Shown here in pieces: positions 52,059-61,504 of a DNA stretch of 64,000 nt; positions within the stretch are counted from its first letter, which is position 1, and the number at the start of each line of letters is the position of its first letter. Position numbers and translations under genes: made by a program. The notes beneath the pieces are model-generated. The model was not told the origin of the DNA. It did not search any database and saw nothing but the letters and a program-made list of their open reading frames with translations. Source of the stretch: CAYZJV01 sp049310885 (GTDB lineage Bacteria > Spirochaetota > Spirochaetia > Sphaerochaetales > Sphaerochaetaceae); NCBI RefSeq assembly GCF_049310885.1, contig NZ_JBMDYO010000002.1, positions 372,001-436,000 on the forward strand, in the 5' to 3' direction.

Positions 52059-53096
52059 ATGCAGAGGGAGATCACCCATCGTCAGGATTTACTCGATGAA
52101 AAGGGTCGTATCATTGAGGAGGGATGGGCACGACGTCCTTTCTGGCGCTATGACCGAAAGAAGATCAGATCTGGAGCACTAAGAATAAAGGAGTGGGACT
52201 ATTATGCAATCATGTCCCATGAACACCAGATTTGTCTCACTGTTACCTGCAGTGACTTGGGCTTCGCTGGTTTGTTCGCCATTGCTCTTATCGATATGAA
52301 GAAGAAAGAGGTCTCACAAGTAGATACGATAAAACCACTGACTTTGGGAAAATTGGGGCTTCCGAACCATTCTGGAGACCATAATATTGCATTCTCCAAC
52401 AAGACTCTCCGTATAGCCTATAGCAGGCGGGAGGAGAGGCGGAGAATCCTCTTCGCGGCACCGGATATCCTCCTACCCGACGGAAGGAGGGGAATCGATG
52501 TAGATCTGACTTTGGTCCAACCTCCCCAATTGGAGAGCTTGAATATCGCTACCAGCTGGGAGAAGAAGCGTACCGCATTCTACCTGAATGAGAAAATAAA
52601 CTGCCTTGCAGCAAGTGGGACTGTCCGTTTCGGCAATGACTCGATAGCGCTCCAACCCCATGAGGCCTTTGGTGTACTCGACTGGGGAAGGGGCCCCTGG
52701 ACCTATACAAACCGTTGGTATTGGGCATCGGCATCGGGAAGATTAGAGGATTGCAACTTCGGTCTCAATCTAGGCTATGGTTTCACCGACCGCTCTCCGG
52801 CGAGCGAGAATGCGATCATTTTCGACAACCATATCCATAAACTTGAGGAGGTCACCTTCCACATCCCAGAAAATGATTATCTCAAGAAGTGGACCATAAC
52901 CAGTAGCGATGGCAGATGTGAACTCGAATTCACACCGGCAGCTGACCGACAATCCCATATCAATCTCCTTCTGGTAAAGTCGGTCCAGCACCAGGTTTTT
53001 GGGACCTTCAGCGGAACAGTGGTTCTCGATGATGGGACGGCACTACAGGTCGACAGCCTCCCCGGATTTGCAGAGGATGTGTACAACCGTTACTGA
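52059..53096 (+). CDS. DUF2804 domain protein
   Basis: 345 residues, cytoplasmic, no signal or membrane segment. The family block GVLDWGRGPWTYTNRWYWAS is clear, with N-terminal REITHRQDLLDEKGRIIEEG and GLPNHSGDHNIAFSN. GGGAGGT precedes the ATG. Likely cotranscribed with the aldo/keto reductase. Function unknown. It overlaps a convergent gene by 7 bases. Confidence 0.85.
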   Translation: MQREITHRQDLLDEKGRIIEEGWARRPFWRYDRKKIRSGALRIKEWDYYAIMSHEHQICLTVTCSDLGFAGLFAIALIDMKKKEVSQVDTIKPLTLGKLGLPNHSGDHNIAFSNKTLRIAYSRREERRRILFAAPDILLPDGRRGIDVDLTLVQPPQLESLNIATSWEKKRTAFYLNEKINCLAASGTVRFGNDSIALQPHEAFGVLDWGRGPWTYTNRWYWASASGRLEDCNFGLNLGYGFTDRSPASENAIIFDNHIHKLEEVTFHIPENDYLKKWTITSSDGRCELEFTPAADRQSHINLLLVKSVQHQVFGTFSGTVVLDDGTALQVDSLPGFAEDVYNRY

Positions 53097-53494
53097 ATCG
53101 CACCCACCCTCTTGATCTTTCCCTGACTTTCTATCTCCAGAATAACCGATTTCTCATCGGCTAAGCTTTGCATCCGTTCTATCCGTGTCTCAATGGCACG
53201 GGGAGAGCAGTGGTACATCTTAGCGAGATTGCTGATCGATGTTCCCTTGCACCATTCGAATAGCAAATCCATCTCATCTATCTCCAACTGCTGTAAATGC
53301 CAGTTCCTAGTAAAATAGGTTTCACTGAAGGTTTTTCCGCATGTAGAACATCGATAACGCTTCAGTTGCCGTTCGGGATTCGCTGTACTGGTGTAGTAGC
53401 CATGGGGACGATACCAACGCTTCTTGGCAGCGAATTCGGGGATGTGATACCGACAATCGGGATTGGGACAAACTTTGATCACTTGGTCTTTCAT
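53090..53494 (-). CDS. Zinc-ribbon plus helix-turn-helix protein
   Basis: 134 residues. Two Cys pairs (CPNPDC and CSTC, ~45 residues apart) around an aromatic-rich stretch make a transposase-type zinc ribbon, followed by a helix-turn-helix (GTSISNLAKMYHCSPRAIET). AAGGAGGT precedes the ATG. It resembles the N-terminal DNA-binding part of IS1-like or other transposases, but no catalytic domain or terminal inverted repeats were seen. It could be a domesticated regulator. Confidence 0.7.
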   Translation of the reverse strand: MKDQVIKVCPNPDCRYHIPEFAAKKRWYRPHGYYTSTANPERQLKRYRCSTCGKTFSETYFTRNWHLQQLEIDEMDLLFEWCKGTSISNLAKMYHCSPRAIETRIERMQSLADEKSVILEIESQGKIKRVGAIQ

Positions 53495-53560
53495 TCTAGA
53501 CGACCTCCTTGTCTCACATACGGCAATTAAATCGATTCTGCTTCATACGGTTGAATAAAT

Positions 53561-53583
53561 GCTAACTATCGTATAGAGTTAGC
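53561..53583 (+). promoter_or_regulatory. Inverted repeat in the deaD upstream region
   Basis: GCTAACT-ATCGTATAG-AGTTAGC, perfect 7-bp arms, 50 bases before deaD. A TTGAAT box sits just upstream, so it may overlap the promoter; alternatively it is a 5' leader hairpin. Confidence 0.5.
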
Positions 53584-53633
53584 CACGTATCCCGCCGCTT
53601 TGTCCGTGTACGATACAGATACATAGGAGTCCC

Positions 53634-55592
53634 ATGCAACAATTGGAAAAATTTTCAGCCCTCGGTCTATCAGACCGCACTATCAACGCCCTCGTAGCCA
53701 AAGGCTTCGAAGAGCCCACCGCCATTCAGGCCGGTTGTATTCCCTTGCTTTTGAAAGAACAAGTAGACGTCGTAGGTAAAGCCCAGACCGGAACCGGTAA
53801 GACAGCCGCCTTCGGTCTTCCCATATTGGAAATCGTCGAACCCGAAATTCTGGCAGTACAAGCCCTCATACTCTCACCGACACGGGAGCTGGCCGTTCAG
53901 GTCGGTGCCGAAATCGAATCGATGAGAGGAGACCGGAATCTGCAGATTCTACCGGTCTATGGGGGATCATCAATGGATCTTCAGATCAGACGCTTGAAAC
54001 GGGGTGTCCACGTAGTGGTGGGAACTCCAGGTCGAGTACTGGATCACATTAGAAGAGGTACGCTCGATCTGAGTGCACTCAAGTTCGCAGTTCTCGATGA
54101 AGCCGACGAGATTCTCAATATGGGATTTATCGAGGATGTAGAGGCTATACTTGAACAGACCGCCGTTGATAAGAGAATGCTGCTTTTCAGTGCGACCATG
54201 CCAAAGCCAATTTTGAGACTCGCAGAGAGATTCATGCGTGACTATAGATTGGTAGAGGTCGAACAGGCAGCGAACACTCCTACCCTGACGGACCAACACT
54301 ACTATGAGGTACGAGAGGGGGACAAGATTGAACTGCTTAGCAGACTCATCGATATCGCTCCCGATTTCTACGGTCTCGTATTCTGTAGAACCAAGATGCA
54401 AAGCGATGAAGTCGGCCGCATGCTGATAGACCGTGGGTACAATGCCGAGGTCATCCATGGCGATCTAGCCCAAAAACAACGCGAGCTTATCCTCCATAAG
54501 TTACGAGAGAAGAGGATCAGCATCCTAGTAGCTACCGATGTGGCAGCACGTGGAATCGATATCCAGGATCTCTCCCACGTGGTGAACTATTCCATTCCCC
54601 AGAATCCCGACACCTATATCCACCGTATTGGGCGTACTGGTCGTGCGGGTAAACTCGGCAGTGCAATAACATTCGTAACTCCTAGTGAGTCTCGACGATT
54701 CACCTATATACGCAGGCAAGCCCAGAGCGAGATTACCAAGGAGCGAATCCCCGATATTGAAACAGTGGTCGCCATAAAGCGTGAGAGAATCATTAACGGC
54801 ATTGCGGAGAATATAACCGCAGAGGGCCATGAAGAATATCTCGCGATGGCTCAAGACCTTCTCGATATCCATGAGCCTGAAGCTGTGGTAGCTTCATTGC
54901 TCAGTCGCCATTATGGCAGCCAGTTGAACGAGAAATCCTACACCCGTATTCGCATGGTGGAAGATCGCGGACCTCGTGAATCTCAGGGAAGAGGTGCACC
55001 ATCGCGAGGAAACGATCGTTACGGGAAGCGTGACAATTGGGACCGCAGACGAGACGATTATCGAGATGACAGCCGTGGAGACGGCGATGTCCGCCTATTC
55101 ATTGCAAAAGGCCGATCTTCCGGAATGACCAAGAGACTCTTGGTGGATTATATCAAGGAACATGCCCGTGTCACCGATAGAGAACTCGACGCTGTTCAGG
55201 TTATGGAAGACTTCTCTTTCGTCACAGCTCCATCGGATGCTGCCAGACACATACTTCAATCATTCGACCATATGGAAAACGACGGGAAACCGATTGTTAC
55301 GAAAGCTCGTCCCGACAACCCTAATGGAAAACACCTTGCCGGAAGACGGAGAGGCGATCGTCATGAACGTTCTGATCGATCCGATCGCAATAGCTATGGA
55401 TCATACGATGATCGTGCAGCACGCGATTTTGAACAGACCGGGTATCCTAGGGATGACCGGTCACAATCCTTCGATCGAAGAGACCGTTATAGCTACCCAT
55501 CAGATCGTCCCAAACCGAATTATGCAAAGAAAAGCTCCAAAGGTCGTTTCAAGAGTAGCGGTCCAAAAGGACGTTCCAAAAAGGGCCGGTGA
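53634..55592 (+). CDS. deaD: DEAD-box RNA helicase, DeaD/CsdA type
   Basis: 652 residues. Unwinds structured RNA, chiefly in ribosome assembly and cold adaptation. Q motif with PTAIQ, motif I AQTGTGKT, Ia PTRELA, Ib GTPGR, II DEAD, III SAT, IV-VI ending in HRIGRTGRAG. A C-terminal DbpA-type RNA-binding domain (about 490-560, VRLFIAKGRSSGMTKRLLVD) is followed by a Arg/Asp/Ser/Gly-rich disordered tail. TAGGAGT precedes the ATG. Confidence 0.95.
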   Translation: MQQLEKFSALGLSDRTINALVAKGFEEPTAIQAGCIPLLLKEQVDVVGKAQTGTGKTAAFGLPILEIVEPEILAVQALILSPTRELAVQVGAEIESMRGDRNLQILPVYGGSSMDLQIRRLKRGVHVVVGTPGRVLDHIRRGTLDLSALKFAVLDEADEILNMGFIEDVEAILEQTAVDKRMLLFSATMPKPILRLAERFMRDYRLVEVEQAANTPTLTDQHYYEVREGDKIELLSRLIDIAPDFYGLVFCRTKMQSDEVGRMLIDRGYNAEVIHGDLAQKQRELILHKLREKRISILVATDVAARGIDIQDLSHVVNYSIPQNPDTYIHRIGRTGRAGKLGSAITFVTPSESRRFTYIRRQAQSEITKERIPDIETVVAIKRERIINGIAENITAEGHEEYLAMAQDLLDIHEPEAVVASLLSRHYGSQLNEKSYTRIRMVEDRGPRESQGRGAPSRGNDRYGKRDNWDRRRDDYRDDSRGDGDVRLFIAKGRSSGMTKRLLVDYIKEHARVTDRELDAVQVMEDFSFVTAPSDAARHILQSFDHMENDGKPIVTKARPDNPNGKHLAGRRRGDRHERSDRSDRNSYGSYDDRAARDFEQTGYPRDDRSQSFDRRDRYSYPSDRPKPNYAKKSSKGRFKSSGPKGRSKKGR

Positions 55593-55647
55593 CGGAAAAC
55601 TATCGTAACACCTTGTATTTACCCCAAAATTTAGTATCTTTACCAAA

Positions 55648-55672
55648 GGGGTCCCGTAGATTAAGGGATCCC
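55648..55672 (+). promoter_or_regulatory. Hairpin abutting the glycosyltransferase ribosome site
   Basis: GGGGTCCC pairs with GGGATCCC (one G-T) around a 9-base loop and ends at the base before GGAGG. It could modulate translation or partly end transcription from deaD. Confidence 0.5.
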
Positions 55673-55682
55673 GGAGGTAATG

Positions 55683-56876
55683 ATGGACCGTCTATCAATT
55701 GGGCAATTCAGCGATGCTTTCCCTCCACTTATGGATGGTGTCGGATTTGTGGTAAAGAACTATACAGAACTTCTTCTCGAACGAGGACATGATACCCATG
55801 CTATTGTATCCGGCTCCATGGTAGATGAAGGTGAGCAGTACGATAGGGAACAGGGGATCGACTATACCATAAGATCATCGATGATTCCCGTTCCAGGAAT
55901 AAATCCCTATGGCTTGGTTGTCAAGAATATGGAATTCCGGAAAAAAGTCGGCGAGCTGAGCTTCGATATTATCCATACCCACTCACCATTCTTTCTTGGA
56001 CGTTTTGCAGAACAGTTTACCCGTCATAAGAGAATTCCCCTCGTAAGTACATTCCACTCTCTGTATAAGGACGATTTCTACGGATTCACCCACTCGCATA
56101 TGATGAGTGAACATCTGACGAGGATGATCTTGCGTCATTACCGAGTAGCGGATGAGGTCTGGACTCCTACAGAGTGGAGTAAAAGGAAACTACGCGACTA
56201 TGGTTTCGATGGCAAAATCGAGGTTGTAGAGAATGGATGCGACTTCCCTCTCCCATCGGACTCAGAATATTCAGCCTATCGTAAAGCGGGACTTTCCATC
56301 ACTCAGGTTCCACAAGGAGTACCTACTCTCATCTATGTCGGACAGTTAAAAAAAGAGAAAAATCTCGAACTGTTAATAGAGGCTCTCGATATCGCTCATA
56401 AACGACATGTGAATTTCCATATGATCTTTGTGGGGACGGGACCCGACCGTCACCACTTTGAGGAAATGATAGAGGAAGCCTATCTGACACCTCATGTCAC
56501 CTTTACCGGAAAAATCACCGACCGAGAGAGACTCAAATCCCTTCTTGCAGTAAGTACGTTGTTCCTCTTTCCCTCACAGTACGATACCTCTGCTCTTGTT
56601 CTCCGCGAGGCAGCAGCCCTCCAGTTACCTCTGCTCAATACACGGGGATCGAGTACTGCGGGAATTACTACCGATGGATACAATGGCTATATAGCTCGTA
56701 ATACAGCAGAGTCGTATGCAGATAGGCTACAACAGATACTTGCCGATCCCAGGGCTTGTAAAAAGGCGGGAGTGGCAGCCCAGAAGACACTATACCGTAG
56801 CTGGAACGAAGTTCTAGATGAGGTCGAAAGCCGCTACAGAGCATTAGTGGACCAAAAAAGTTCACCTATGTCATAG
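55683..56876 (+). CDS. Glycosyltransferase family 4 protein
   Basis: 397 residues with two Rossmann halves (GT-B). N-terminal FSDAFPPLMDGVGFVVKNY and HTHSPFFLGRFAEQFTRHKR, and C-terminal LIYVGQLKKEKNLELLIEAL, FVGTGPD and LFLFPSQYDTSALVLREAAA, with EX7E-like Glu. It resembles 1,2-diacylglycerol 3-glucosyltransferases of glycolipid synthesis, so a membrane glycolipid product is likely but unproven. ATG 55683 lies 5 bases after GGAGG; ATG 55680 is too close. Confidence 0.85.
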   Translation: MDRLSIGQFSDAFPPLMDGVGFVVKNYTELLLERGHDTHAIVSGSMVDEGEQYDREQGIDYTIRSSMIPVPGINPYGLVVKNMEFRKKVGELSFDIIHTHSPFFLGRFAEQFTRHKRIPLVSTFHSLYKDDFYGFTHSHMMSEHLTRMILRHYRVADEVWTPTEWSKRKLRDYGFDGKIEVVENGCDFPLPSDSEYSAYRKAGLSITQVPQGVPTLIYVGQLKKEKNLELLIEALDIAHKRHVNFHMIFVGTGPDRHHFEEMIEEAYLTPHVTFTGKITDRERLKSLLAVSTLFLFPSQYDTSALVLREAAALQLPLLNTRGSSTAGITTDGYNGYIARNTAESYADRLQQILADPRACKKAGVAAQKTLYRSWNEVLDEVESRYRALVDQKSSPMS

Positions 56877-56904
56877 GTTTTACCACTGTAATGACGATTA
56901 TCCC

Positions 56905-56933
56905 TTCACAACATCACATGAACATATTATAGT
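56905..56933 (+). promoter_or_regulatory. Predicted leaderless promoter of the unknown secreted protein gene
   Basis: TTCACA, 17 bases, TATAGT, then 6 bases to ATG. Confidence 0.65.
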
Positions 56934-56939
56934 TGTGTC

Positions 56940-57947
56940 ATGAAAGTTAAGAAATTGGCGTTGTTTCTTATCCTCCTGTTTACCCTCAATTCCATGCAAC
57001 TCTTCGCTGCAGCGGATCCGAATTGGTATGAGACAACTTTTTTCGTCAGCACTTCCATGGAAGACTACTCGCAGGACATCAAAGATTATAATACCGACAT
57101 GTATGTAGGGTATGTAGCTATAGCCCCTGTTTCAGCGTGGACCAATCCATGGGATGGAGACCTAACCCTTGTCATATCTTCACCAAGTGGAAATCCCATT
57201 AATCCGCTTAGAATCTATAAAGAAAATGACCCTACTGTGTCGTTTCCTGCTTCCATCAAGGTGGAAGCTCCCAAGAAAAAAGATGATGTAGTCGGAACAC
57301 AACTTCCATTTACTTTTCCTTATACGCTACCGGAAAACTATACACAATTTACCCTGAGATTGACCGTCGACACCCAGATATTCATGGAGGAAATGGCATA
57401 TTCGGGCAACTATAGCCTACCGTTCAGAGTAACGGCTTATATCGACTACGATACTACCGATGAGGTGGAAATTGGCTCTTTTGACTATGTGGTACGGGTA
57501 AAATATACTGACCGAGTACCCACATACGTAACTACTCAGATCAACATTAATGCCTTCCCAGCTGCAAGCAGTATAGATATACCTGCCCTACAGACATCAG
57601 GAGCCTCCGTTCCTGTAGGCTCAGTAGAGGTGATCATCAACGATCCTAGTGAACAGAATGATTATTTTGTAAGGATAGGTCCGGTCGAAGCCATGGGAAA
57701 TCCCCTTGCCCAATTCTTATTTAAAAAAGTTAACGGCACCGTCGAAATACCCTATAAAGTCCGTGCAACACATCCCGATTCTATCCTTCCTGAGCCAACT
57801 TTCTTCGATCTTGAAGTGAGAAATTTTTCCGGAGGTGTGCATAGCGACACTTTTGATTTAGAGATCTCCGATATGAATTATGATGATGTGACCTATACAG
57901 TAGGTGACTATACCAGCGAAATCCAAGTAGATATTATCAGAAACTGA
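56940..57947 (+). CDS. Secreted protein of unknown function
   Basis: 335 residues. A clear type I signal peptide (LALFLILLFTLNSMQLFAAA) and no later membrane helix. The mature protein is rich in beta-forming and acidic residues (many Asp, Thr, Val, Tyr) with no cysteine seen, consistent with a beta-sandwich surface or periplasmic protein. I recognise no family. It starts without a ribosome site. It is convergent with amrS (5-base gap) and stands alone. Confidence 0.75.
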   Translation: MKVKKLALFLILLFTLNSMQLFAAADPNWYETTFFVSTSMEDYSQDIKDYNTDMYVGYVAIAPVSAWTNPWDGDLTLVISSPSGNPINPLRIYKENDPTVSFPASIKVEAPKKKDDVVGTQLPFTFPYTLPENYTQFTLRLTVDTQIFMEEMAYSGNYSLPFRVTAYIDYDTTDEVEIGSFDYVVRVKYTDRVPTYVTTQININAFPAASSIDIPALQTSGASVPVGSVEVIINDPSEQNDYFVRIGPVEAMGNPLAQFLFKKVNGTVEIPYKVRATHPDSILPEPTFFDLEVRNFSGGVHSDTFDLEISDMNYDDVTYTVGDYTSEIQVDIIRN

Positions 57948-57952
57948 AAAGA

Positions 57953-58957
57953 TCAGTCGAAGCGACCGTAGATCGGTTCTCCACAATGGACACACTTACC
58001 ATTCACGATATTGATCTTTGCCTCTAAAGCAGCCTCTCCACTATACGAATGGGAGGGTATAAGCGTCTTCTTGCATGCGGGGCATACGGTCTTGTCCCAT
58101 CCTGAGAGGGAGCTGTTCCCTGCATAGATATGTGGTATGCCCGAAGCTCGACCTATTTCTAGCATCTTAAGCAGGAAATCCTCTGAAGTAGGAGATCTAT
58201 CCTGCATCCGGTAGTGGGGAAAGAAACGACTAAGATGCCATACCTTGACCTGTCGCATAGCCAACTGTTCGCCTAGTATACGGATGGACTCGGCAGTGTG
58301 GATACCCTCGATCACCAATGTGGTGACTTCCAAAACCTTCTCTGGATCGGCTGCAATGGTAGAGATCGACTCCATTACGGGTTTGAGCGATCCTTTGCAG
58401 TAGGTGCGGTAGAAATCTTCGTCTCCCTTCACATCGATGTTGAATGCATCGATATACGGCAAGATCCGCTTAAGCGACTGTTCTGAGAAGCTACCATTGG
58501 TTACCATGCAGTTGATCCTACCCCGCTGGTGGATCAACTTGGCAACATCCACCATATAATCCTGCCATACGACTGGATCGCTGTAGGTATAACTCATGAT
58601 TCTACTTGCACTTCGATCGGCTATTTTCACCAATGATTCGGGCGAGGTGATTCTATGCGGATCATAGCTTATCCTGCCAGGCCAATAGGGACTCTCTTGT
58701 TGGGAAATCTGGTGGTTCTGGCAAAATTGACAACAGAAATTGCACCCGAAAAGAGCAAATGAGAAGGTTTTCTCCCCCGGCAGCAGGTGGTACATCGGTT
58801 TTTTCTCAATCGGATCTACACCACTGGCGACCAGATCCCCCCACCCGAGGGTAATGAGTTTCCCATCCCGATTTTCCCGTACGCCACACAGACCTCGCTG
58901 AGTGGGTGACAAGGAGCACAGATGGTAACAAAAATCACATTGTACACGCTCTGACAT
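57953..58957 (-). CDS. amrS: AmmeMemoRadiSam system radical SAM enzyme
   Basis: 334 residues. Radical SAM cluster CNFCCQFC (CX3CX2C), with N-terminal CDFCYHLCSLSPTQRGLCG and C-terminal CPACKKTLIP and CVHCGEPIYG cysteine sites that may bind further metal. GWGDLVASGVDPIEKKPMYH is a family block. The system's reaction is unknown. It follows amrA directly with no gap. Confidence 0.93.
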   Translation of the reverse strand: MSERVQCDFCYHLCSLSPTQRGLCGVRENRDGKLITLGWGDLVASGVDPIEKKPMYHLLPGEKTFSFALFGCNFCCQFCQNHQISQQESPYWPGRISYDPHRITSPESLVKIADRSASRIMSYTYSDPVVWQDYMVDVAKLIHQRGRINCMVTNGSFSEQSLKRILPYIDAFNIDVKGDEDFYRTYCKGSLKPVMESISTIAADPEKVLEVTTLVIEGIHTAESIRILGEQLAMRQVKVWHLSRFFPHYRMQDRSPTSEDFLLKMLEIGRASGIPHIYAGNSSLSGWDKTVCPACKKTLIPSHSYSGEAALEAKINIVNGKCVHCGEPIYGRFD

Positions 58958-59533
58958 CTACGATTCCTCACCAAAAACTTCAGCCTGAAATATGGAGAAC
59001 ATACTATCACTCTGGTGCCATGCTGTGGGATAGAGACCAGCCTTCATAGCAAGATGGTCCAACATCGTATCGCGGTCCCATCCCTGCTCTATGGCCACCT
59101 GAGGGAGAAAGACCGCCCTCTTGTATCCATTGGAAAGAATAACGCCATCCCTACCTACGACAATTTCTTCGGGACTTTCGATATCCCTAGGAACCGAGAG
59201 TATCGACAACTCTATGGACAATAGTCCCAACTCATTGCGCTGAACAGCAGGAAACCGGGGATCATGAAATGCACTTTCACGGGCAAGACGTCGGATAAGA
59301 CGATACAAGGGTTTTTCTCCAATGATATTGCCGATACACCCCCGCAACGAACTAGGAGCACCAGGGTCGAACCCTTTCCGCTTGAGGGTCACAAAAGCAC
59401 CCTCCTGTCCACATACCTCCTCTGGTGCATGTGATTCCGCCAAGACATATGTTTTCGAAGGATCTCCATCCAATGATTCGAGGATCGATTCACGTGCAAT
59501 AGCCAATAGCATTGCTCTTGCCTGTTCTTGCAT
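58958..59533 (-). CDS. amrA: AmmeMemoRadiSam system protein A (AMMECR1 domain)
   Basis: 191 residues. AMMECR1 domain: GAFVTLKRKG, SSLRGCIGNIIGEKPLYRLI, ARESAFHDPRFPAVQRNELG and LPQVAIEQGWDRDTMLDHL are the family core. The start at 59533 has GGAGG, which lies inside the end of amrB; the amrB stop TGA is 1 base away. A longer in-frame start adds 17 unrelated codons. Confidence 0.93.
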   Translation of the reverse strand: MQEQARAMLLAIARESILESLDGDPSKTYVLAESHAPEEVCGQEGAFVTLKRKGFDPGAPSSLRGCIGNIIGEKPLYRLIRRLARESAFHDPRFPAVQRNELGLLSIELSILSVPRDIESPEEIVVGRDGVILSNGYKRAVFLPQVAIEQGWDRDTMLDHLAMKAGLYPTAWHQSDSMFSIFQAEVFGEES

Positions 59534-59534
59534 A

Positions 59535-60440
59535 TCACCTCCATACGATGGAGCAGTAGGCCACAAAATCGGTAGCATGGTCACCCATCACATCCAAGGA
59601 GGTATAGTAGTCTGCGATCCAACCCGTGGTATCGACTCTCCGACCTAGTGCGCTCACAATCGCTGCAGCAGCGATTCCACAAACAGTGAGCCTTCCCATC
59701 CTCTGTTTAAGGTATACCGGACCAAGTTCAGTCCTCGCCAGTGCTGTTGCTAATGAAAGATCATCCTCTTCCACCTTTCTCGCAACAGTGGAATCCACAT
59801 GGACACCGTACGGGGCATGACCGAACCGTTTCCCATAATGGGTGAAATCCGATGAAGCGATCACCATCGTACTTTCACTTTCCAGCTCATGTTCTCCCAA
59901 GGCTGAAAAAAGATCATCTGCAATTTTCATTGCATGAGAAGCCTCGGTGACATGTGAAACTAAAGCCATAGCTACAGAGATTGGACTTTTTTGACGCTTC
60001 TGCAGGTAGGCTAAGAAAGGAAGTACCATTTCAACCGCATGTTCACGTTGGATAGCATGCGTCACATCGGGTCCATGCGACTCCAATCCTGTCTTGAAGG
60101 CTTGCAACGCACCGAGTGGAGTTTCGTAACCTGAAAATTGTCCGAATGAGAGGGTATTCTCCGGTAGTACCGAATTGTGCGATGGGGAGAGAATGAGTAC
60201 CCTCTCAATCTTTTCGGGAGCTAGTGATACCAAGTGAGCCAATCCCCTAGCGCTATAGGCTAACCCCGCATGTGGCAGCACCGCAAAGCGAACTGGGCCC
60301 TGACGTCGTCCGCCATCATTGTTCTCTTCAACCTGGGAGATTGCCGTTTCTATGGTAGAACGCAAGCTGTCGGGTTCTGCGGCGTACCAGGTTCCTGCAT
60401 ACCATGCTTTGCGCATGGAGGGCATTCCTTCTGTGACCAT
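59535..60440 (-). CDS. amrB: AmmeMemoRadiSam system protein B (MEMO1 family)
   Basis: 301 residues. MEMO-like fold related to class III extradiol dioxygenases. RKAWYAGTWYAAEPDSLRST, LPHAGLAYSARG, ILSPSH and the block IASSDFTHYGKRFG are typical, with His and Asp metal-ligand candidates. AAGGAGT precedes the ATG. It is the first of three tightly packed amr genes. Confidence 0.93.
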   Translation of the reverse strand: MVTEGMPSMRKAWYAGTWYAAEPDSLRSTIETAISQVEENNDGGRRQGPVRFAVLPHAGLAYSARGLAHLVSLAPEKIERVLILSPSHNSVLPENTLSFGQFSGYETPLGALQAFKTGLESHGPDVTHAIQREHAVEMVLPFLAYLQKRQKSPISVAMALVSHVTEASHAMKIADDLFSALGEHELESESTMVIASSDFTHYGKRFGHAPYGVHVDSTVARKVEEDDLSLATALARTELGPVYLKQRMGRLTVCGIAAAAIVSALGRRVDTTGWIADYYTSLDVMGDHATDFVAYCSIVWR

Positions 60441-60532
60441 AACCGACTCCTTATCTTCAGTATAACCCTTACCGCGCTACCTGGAAAGAGCTGGAAATCA
60501 GCTACAAATGAATCTTGAATCCGAATTTGTAT

Positions 60533-60570
60533 GTCAGGGGCCTGACAACTGAAACGTTTTCCAGTATATT
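60533..60570 (+). promoter_or_regulatory. Predicted leaderless promoter of the PHP gene with palindromic operator
   Basis: CTGACA, 17 bases, TATATT, then 6 bases to ATG. GTCAGG-GG-CCTGAC (60533-60546) overlaps the -35 box and is a likely repressor site. Confidence 0.7.
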
Positions 60571-60576
60571 GCTGCT

Positions 60577-61431
60577 ATGGAACGAAACAAAGGGTTGAGC
60601 AATTTCCATACGCACTGCGGACTGGATGATGGAACTGGAACTATGGAGGAATATGTCCTCAGCGCACTTTCCAAGGGTTTCGATGCACTTGGCTTCTCAT
60701 GTCACGCCCCTGGAACATTGAATGACGGGTGGCATATGAAAAAAGAGGATTTCCCCTACTACCTTGAGGAAATCGATCGCCTTCGGAACCTCTACCGTGA
60801 TCGGATAGAGATCTATGTGGGTCTGGAACTCGATTTCCTAGACGATACCGAAGAGCTCGTGGGGAACGAATACCGCGACCAACTCGATTACACTATTGCT
60901 TCTGTACACGTGATGAAGCATGCCAAATCGGATACATACCTCTCCATCGATGGACCAATTGAGGAGTTCGAAACCCTATTGCACGACAACTTCAATGGAA
61001 TCATCCAACAATTCGTAGGTCATTATTACGAAATGGTAGAGAGGATGATGTCCTTATATTCCTTCGATATCCTCGGGCACTGTGATGTAATAAAAAAACG
61101 CAATGGGGAGAACAGATATTTCGATCCGAGCGCTCCTTGGTATGCCAAGTTGACTAAGAGTATGCTGAAAGCAGCCAAGAAACATAAGGTGAGAATAGAG
61201 GTGAATACTGGAGGCATAGCCAGGGGAGCAACACAGGAAAGCTACCCATCGGTCGAGATGATAGAGGAATGTGCCCAACTGGGAATCCCTCTCACCCTCT
61301 CTTCGGATGCCCACCAGAGTTCCCATATCGACTTCTACTTCTCACAAGCCGATGACCAATTGGTTCAGGCAGGCTATAGGAACATCGATATCCTGCAACA
61401 TGGAATGTGGCAATCAGTATCGATCGTCTGA
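60577..61431 (+). CDS. PHP-domain phosphatase, histidinol-phosphatase-like
   Basis: 284 residues. PHP metal sites: NFHTHCGLDDGTGTMEE, LGFSCHAP, GLELDFLDD, SVHVM, FDILGHCDVIKK, EVNTGG and SSDAHQSSHI, following HisK-type histidinol phosphatases. It may make histidinol or act on another phosphate ester; no his genes are nearby. It lacks a ribosome site. It lies 73 bases before yedF on the same strand. Confidence 0.87.
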   Translation: MERNKGLSNFHTHCGLDDGTGTMEEYVLSALSKGFDALGFSCHAPGTLNDGWHMKKEDFPYYLEEIDRLRNLYRDRIEIYVGLELDFLDDTEELVGNEYRDQLDYTIASVHVMKHAKSDTYLSIDGPIEEFETLLHDNFNGIIQQFVGHYYEMVERMMSLYSFDILGHCDVIKKRNGENRYFDPSAPWYAKLTKSMLKAAKKHKVRIEVNTGGIARGATQESYPSVEMIEECAQLGIPLTLSSDAHQSSHIDFYFSQADDQLVQAGYRNIDILQHGMWQSVSIV

Positions 61432-61504
61432 TTTCCCATTGTGCCAGCGGTAGATTACCATTATACTTTAAGATGAATATTGGCAATATCTAGGAGGCAC
61501 TATC

